From BJ22 sp021298375 (GTDB taxonomy: Bacteria; Planctomycetota; Planctomycetia; Pirellulales; Pirellulaceae), in the NCBI GenBank assembly GCA_046343015.1, contig JBKDOL010000076.1:47768-111767 (forward strand): a stretch of DNA of 64,000 nt, in the 5' to 3' direction. The position numbers and the translations under genes are program-made. The stretch's first letter is position 1. The number at the start of each line of letters is the position of its first letter. The notes below the pieces were generated by a model that saw nothing but the letters and a program-made list of their open reading frames with translations, had not been told where the DNA came from and searched no databases. Shown one piece after another: positions 60,321 to 64,000 of this stretch.

Positions 60321-63300
60321 TCAGTTTACGAACACAAATTCGTTCAGGTTGAAGATCACTCGGCAGAGATTTTCCAGCCCGTGCTGCTCGGCATAGGCTG
60401 CGAGGTCAGGCAGTTCCGCCGCGGTCGCCGGACGACCGAGCGCCAATTCGACAGCTGCCGCGACCTGTTCATTAGTGCTCGGGAGCAGGGTCCGCAAGCG
60501 GGCGGCAAGCTGTTCACTCCGCCGCGCGACCAAGGCGTCATTCCACATCGCCAGCGCCTGCTGCACGGTGACCGAATTCTCGCGCACCGGCGTGATCGTG
60601 TCGCCCGCAGGACAGTCGAGCGATTCCATGAACGGGTCGGGAAGGGTGCGGAACAGAAAGCGGTAGATGCTGCGGCGATTCGCTCCCGGTCCGTCGAGAT
60701 CAAACTTCCCGTAATCGATAATCGGCGTCACATGCGAGCCGGGTTGCAAATCGAATTGGCGATCGCTTGGCCCGCCCATTCGCAAATCGAGTTGTCCAGC
60801 AACCGCCAGCATGGCATCGCGGATACTCTCCGCATCGAGTCGAGTCCGATTCATCCGCCAGAGGTAACGATTGTCGACGTCGTGAACGGTCGCCGGATCG
60901 TCTTCCACGCGGGCGGCCGATACCTGGCGGTACGTCGCACTGGTGACGATTAGGTAGTGCAGCTGTTTAAGTGACTGACCCTGATCGCGAAACCCGACGG
61001 CGAGCCAATCGAGCAGTTCGGGGTGAGAGGGTTCCGCGCCCATCTGGCCGAAGTCGTTCGGGGTGGCGACGATCCCGCGGCCGAAGTGCCAATGCCAGAC
61101 GCGATTGACGATTGAGCGCCACACGAGCGGGTGGTTCCGGTCAGTTAGCCAGCGCGCCAGCGCCGCGCGACGTTCGGCTTCATCGCCAGAGCCTGGTAAC
61201 TCGAACCGGGCCGGCAGAGCAGCGATGCAACTGAGGGCCCCGGGAGAGGTTTCTTCGAGTGGTTGCCGAATGTCGCCCCGCTTGAGGATATGAATCGGTC
61301 GCGGCCCGGGTGGTGGTTTGAGGCCACCGTCGGGAATGAACTCGCTCGCCGCGGCATAGACATATGAAGGGGGCGGCAGGGAAGCCAGTTCGGCGGCGAG
61401 TTGGGCTTGCTGCTGGTAGAGCGCCAATTCCAGCTGCTGCTCCTCAGTTCGCTGGTCGCGCGGAATGTCGAGAATTGCCTCGATCATTCCCGGGGGCATG
61501 ATCGCCACAGCAGTTGGTGCGGCCGAGATCGCGATTCGCACCCGGCCGATCAGGTGCCGACCACCGTGGAGTTGCTTGAGCACGACGGTGAGTGTTTGCC
61601 CGGCTGTGGCGGAGAGTGGCTGCTTGAGCTCAAAGCTGGCGGCATGCGACTCGCCGACTTCCGGGTAAATGCCCCAAGCGGTCAGGGGGTTACCGTCGAT
61701 CGCCCTCGCGACTCCCCAATCAATCTGGTCGAAGTCGGAGGCGGCTCGGGAAAACTCAAGTTGCAGTTTCGCGCCTTCCACGTCGACCCGGGCTTCCAGC
61801 TCTGAAAGGTGCAGGTTGCCGTTATCCTGTCGGCCGGGCCCGCTGTGTGGCAGGCTATCATCGGCCAGTGTCTCCAGGCGGATGGTTTTAACCGTTCCTT
61901 CGGGCAGCGTGAACGTCAGCGTGTAGGTGTCCTGTTCAGCCGCCGTTCCCGATGCAAGGATCGAATGGTCCGGCAAGGGTGTGAGCGTTGCTCCTCCGGC
62001 CGAGTGGGCCGAAGCCGGTGCGAGGACGGTCCATGCCGCGCGGGCCGCAGTCAGTTCCTCCTCCCAAGCCTCGACCTCGGTGACGACCTGCTGAGAGAGC
62101 AGCTCCTCGCGGCGGGCGAGGCTGTTCGTGTCCAGCAGCTTCTTTCGAGCCTGCAATGCGCGTCGTTGCCGACCGATTTTCGGGTCGGGATCGAACGCCC
62201 GGTTGGCTCGTTCCACCCCGGAAAATACCGCTTGCAGCGCGTAGTAATCGGCTTGCGGGATCGGATCGAATTTATGATTGTGGCAACGAGCGCACTGCAC
62301 GGTGGCGCTGGCGAAATTGCTCATCACATTGGAGAGCATGTCATCGCGGTCGAGGTAGCGGCCGATTTGCCGATCGAGCGTGTCTTCACGGATATCGCGG
62401 AGGGAGCTTTCATCCCACGGTCCCGCGGCGAGAAAGCCCAGCGCGACAGTGGCCTGTGGGTCGTCGGGAAACAGAACATCCCCGGCGACCTGTTCCTGAA
62501 CGAAGCGGCCGTAAGGCTTGTCCTCATTGAAGGTGGTGATCAGGTAGTCGCGATACGGCCAGGCGTGTTCGCGGATGCGATCCTGATCGTGACCATGGGT
62601 CTCGGCAAAGTGGGCTGTGTCCATCCAGAGGCGGGCCCAGCGTTCACCATAGCGGGGCGAGGCGAGCAGGCGATTCACCAGTTGTTCGTAAGCATCAGGA
62701 TGGTCGTCGTCGACAAACGCTGCAATCTCTTCCGGTGTCGGGGGCAGGCCGATCAGGTCGTAAGTGACTCGGCGGATCAGCGTTCGGCGATCCGCTTCGG
62801 GCGAAGAGGCGATGCCCTGCGCGGCCAGCTGGCTGCGAATAAAGGCGTCGACTTCGTTGCGGCCGCCGGGGGCTTGGGCCGGAACGGGCGGAGCGACCAG
62901 CGGCCGGAGCGACCACCACTGCAGCGCCTCGGTCGGGTCGGTGGTGGGGATGTCGCCCCATTTGGCTCCCTCGTCGATCCAGCGGCCGAGCAGCTCGAGT
63001 TGTTCTGCGGAGAGTGGCTCGCCTTCCGGGGGCATTTCCAAGTCTTCAAGTTCCCCGCGCGCGAACCGGAGCAGATTGCTCGCGGCGCTCTCGCCCGGGA
63101 CGAGGTTGGGTGCATGCCCGTCGCCGCTGGTCAGAGCCAGTTCGCGCGAGTCGAGCCGAAAGCCGCTCTCCTGGTTCTCGCTGCCGTGGCAGGCGAGACA
63201 GTGCTGGGAAAGAATCGGCCAGATTTGGCGAGTGAAATCGACCCTCTGACCTGGTTCTCCGGCAGATTGTGAGCTGGCCGGCTCTGAAACCGCTGGACTT

Positions 63301-63434
63301 GGAACTTGGTCTTGAGCATTAATTGGTTGGTTGCCGTAACTGGCCACCAGAAAGGCCAGCATGATCCCGGCCCGAGCGCGGGCGAGTGCTCCGCTGGAGC
63401 GGCGTCTCGAGCGAACGGGATCTTGCGTCAGCAT
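60321..63434 (-). CDS. Cytochrome-c-like (PSCyt1) DUF1549/DUF1553 exported protein
   Basis: The 1037-residue product has a basic N-terminus and signal segment ('AGIMLAFLVASYG'), a PSCyt1 haem-c-like domain with Cys79-Leu-Ala-Cys82-His83 and 'MPPEGEPLSAEQLELLGRWI', then DUF1549 ('FIRSQLAAQGI', 'RRVTYDLIGLPPTPEEI', 'RYGERWARLWMD'), a middle beta-sandwich region, and DUF1553 ('RAALARWLTDRNHPLVWRSIVNRVWHWHFGRGIV' in parts). The gene pair is a planctomycete hallmark, often linked to carbohydrate catabolism, but the biochemistry is not established. The ATG at 63434 (AAAGG upstream) is preferred over the ATG at 63488. Confidence 0.93.
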   Translation of the reverse strand: MLTQDPVRSRRRSSGALARARAGIMLAFLVASYGNQPINAQDQVPSPAVSEPASSQSAGEPGQRVDFTRQIWPILSQHCLACHGSENQESGFRLDSRELALTSGDGHAPNLVPGESAASNLLRFARGELEDLEMPPEGEPLSAEQLELLGRWIDEGAKWGDIPTTDPTEALQWWSLRPLVAPPVPAQAPGGRNEVDAFIRSQLAAQGIASSPEADRRTLIRRVTYDLIGLPPTPEEIAAFVDDDHPDAYEQLVNRLLASPRYGERWARLWMDTAHFAETHGHDQDRIREHAWPYRDYLITTFNEDKPYGRFVQEQVAGDVLFPDDPQATVALGFLAAGPWDESSLRDIREDTLDRQIGRYLDRDDMLSNVMSNFASATVQCARCHNHKFDPIPQADYYALQAVFSGVERANRAFDPDPKIGRQRRALQARKKLLDTNSLARREELLSQQVVTEVEAWEEELTAARAAWTVLAPASAHSAGGATLTPLPDHSILASGTAAEQDTYTLTFTLPEGTVKTIRLETLADDSLPHSGPGRQDNGNLHLSELEARVDVEGAKLQLEFSRAASDFDQIDWGVARAIDGNPLTAWGIYPEVGESHAASFELKQPLSATAGQTLTVVLKQLHGGRHLIGRVRIAISAAPTAVAIMPPGMIEAILDIPRDQRTEEQQLELALYQQQAQLAAELASLPPPSYVYAAASEFIPDGGLKPPPGPRPIHILKRGDIRQPLEETSPGALSCIAALPARFELPGSGDEAERRAALARWLTDRNHPLVWRSIVNRVWHWHFGRGIVATPNDFGQMGAEPSHPELLDWLAVGFRDQGQSLKQLHYLIVTSATYRQVSAARVEDDPATVHDVDNRYLWRMNRTRLDAESIRDAMLAVAGQLDLRMGGPSDRQFDLQPGSHVTPIIDYGKFDLDGPGANRRSIYRFLFRTLPDPFMESLDCPAGDTITPVRENSVTVQQALAMWNDALVARRSEQLAARLRTLLPSTNEQVAAAVELALGRPATAAELPDLAAYAEQHGLENLCRVIFNLNEFVFVN

Positions 63435-63579
63435 TTCGGCTTTGCCTTTCTGCACAGCAGCATAAACCGAAGCGGTTGGTGCGTCCATCAAACCGATGCA
63501 GTTTCCCTGGGTCCCAGTTCCAAGATTCCCAACGTAGCCGGACTTCCCGTTTCATCCTGTTTCGGATGCGCGGCAACTG

Positions 63580-63865
63580 CCCGCTTTTAGCCTTCTCAAC
63601 CGGGCCTCGCGCCAGCCCCCGGTTTAGCAGCGCGCTCACGCCCCGCCGCCACGTCGCGGAACCCGGTTACTGGACGAGCGTCCCCAGCCCGCTTTTGGCT
63701 TTCTCAGCCGGGCCTCGCGCCAGCCCCCGGTTTAGCAGCGCACTCACGCCCCGCCGCCACGTCGCGGAACCCGGTTACTCGACGAGCGTCCCCAGCCCGC
63801 TTTTAGCCTTTCTCAGCCGGGCCTCGCGCCAGCCCCCGGTTTAGCAGCGCGCTAACGCCCCGCCT
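63580..63865. repeat. 108-bp tandem repeat, about 2.6 copies
   Basis: Units start at 63580, 63688 and 63796 (period 108 bp; the third is truncated at about 63865). They are over 90 per cent alike by eye. Each complete unit includes the palindromic GGACG-AG-CGTCC or its reduced form, plus CCGGGCCTCGCGCCAGCCCCCGG less its ends. The period is a multiple of three, so an open frame crosses it, but no start, ribosome binding site or protein logic supports a gene. The remaining 63866-64000 holds a CGCCCC-AAGC-GGGGCG hairpin (63959-63974) and no gene. Confidence 0.92.
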
Positions 63866-64000
63866 CCGCTGGCCGCATCCCTCGCACCTTCCCGGGACAC
63901 TTACCCGCGGGCGACAGACTATCGGCAGTGTGAAGTCCCAACCGAGGTGTCGGCTCTTCGCCCCAAGCGGGGCGCGATACCTTAGCGTAGGGTCAGCGAG

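Noticed and set aside
63386..63844. Open frame across the 108-bp repeats.
   Set aside because: Its length follows from the repeat period being a multiple of three; it overlaps the start of the DUF1549 gene on the other strand and lacks a ribosome binding site.

Overview
The window looks like a chromosomal segment from a planctomycete, most likely of the Pirellulales type (inference). The evidence is a cytochrome-c-like/DUF1549/DUF1553 gene paired with a DUF1501 gene, two ECF sigma/anti-sigma pairs tied to exported proteins, a futalosine-type menaquinone gene set, a 2-phosphosulfolactate phosphatase (ComB) homologue, long low-complexity proteins, and high G+C DNA with many short minisatellites. 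No rRNA, tRNA, CRISPR array, transposase or phage gene was recognised.

Layout. 1-6.4 kb: SRPBCC protein, folD, a large envelope protein and an ABC ATPase, then a helical hypothetical. 6.7-9.3 kb (minus): ECF sigma factor, membrane anti-sigma-like protein, PDZ/coiled-coil exported protein. 9.6-15.7 kb: hutH, a small membrane protein, glyA, an RsmB/NOP-type RNA methyltransferase, a TPR protein and a small membrane protein. 15.9-19.5 kb (minus): menG/ubiE, ubiX, ubiA/mqnP and mqnE, a menaquinone cluster. 19.8 kb: comB. 21.2-30.0 kb (plus): an apparent operon of a 1179-aa TPR protein, an ExbB/TolQ channel, an ExbD/TolR subunit and a 1270-aa protein with three membrane segments, a roughly 800-residue disordered linker and a C-terminal squalene-cyclase-like toroid domain. 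30-38 kb: orphan histidine kinase, polyprenyl glycosylphosphotransferase, a ketosynthase homologue with altered catalytic residues, a proline-rich exported protein and a membrane-anchored von Willebrand A protein. 38-45 kb: an ABC ATPase expanded by repeat-coded insertions, then nusA, infB and rbfA. 45-54 kb: an endonuclease-III-fold protein with a histone-H1-like tail, a YebC-family regulator, a Wzz/GumC-like chain-length protein, a porin, a small beta-rich protein and glycyl-tRNA synthetase. 54-63.5 kb: anti-sigma and sigma genes, a divergent two-fasciclin plus formylglycine-generating-enzyme-like fusion, and the DUF1501 and DUF1549/DUF1553 pair.

The most notable system is the 21-30 kb operon. 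It has the parts of a proton-motive-force-driven Exb/Tol motor, but the position of TonB/TolA is taken by a protein whose long periplasmic linker ends in an alpha/alpha toroid. A second theme is DNA structure: at least a dozen short tandem arrays (periods 7, 12, 13, 14, 15, 17, 18, 21 and 108 bp) lie in intergenic DNA and inside linker-coding regions, and one runs straight into the start codon of an ABC ATPase gene.

All functions are read from sequence and family knowledge; no database search was possible. Start sites were moved inside longer open frames where a ribosome binding site or a signal peptide argued for it.
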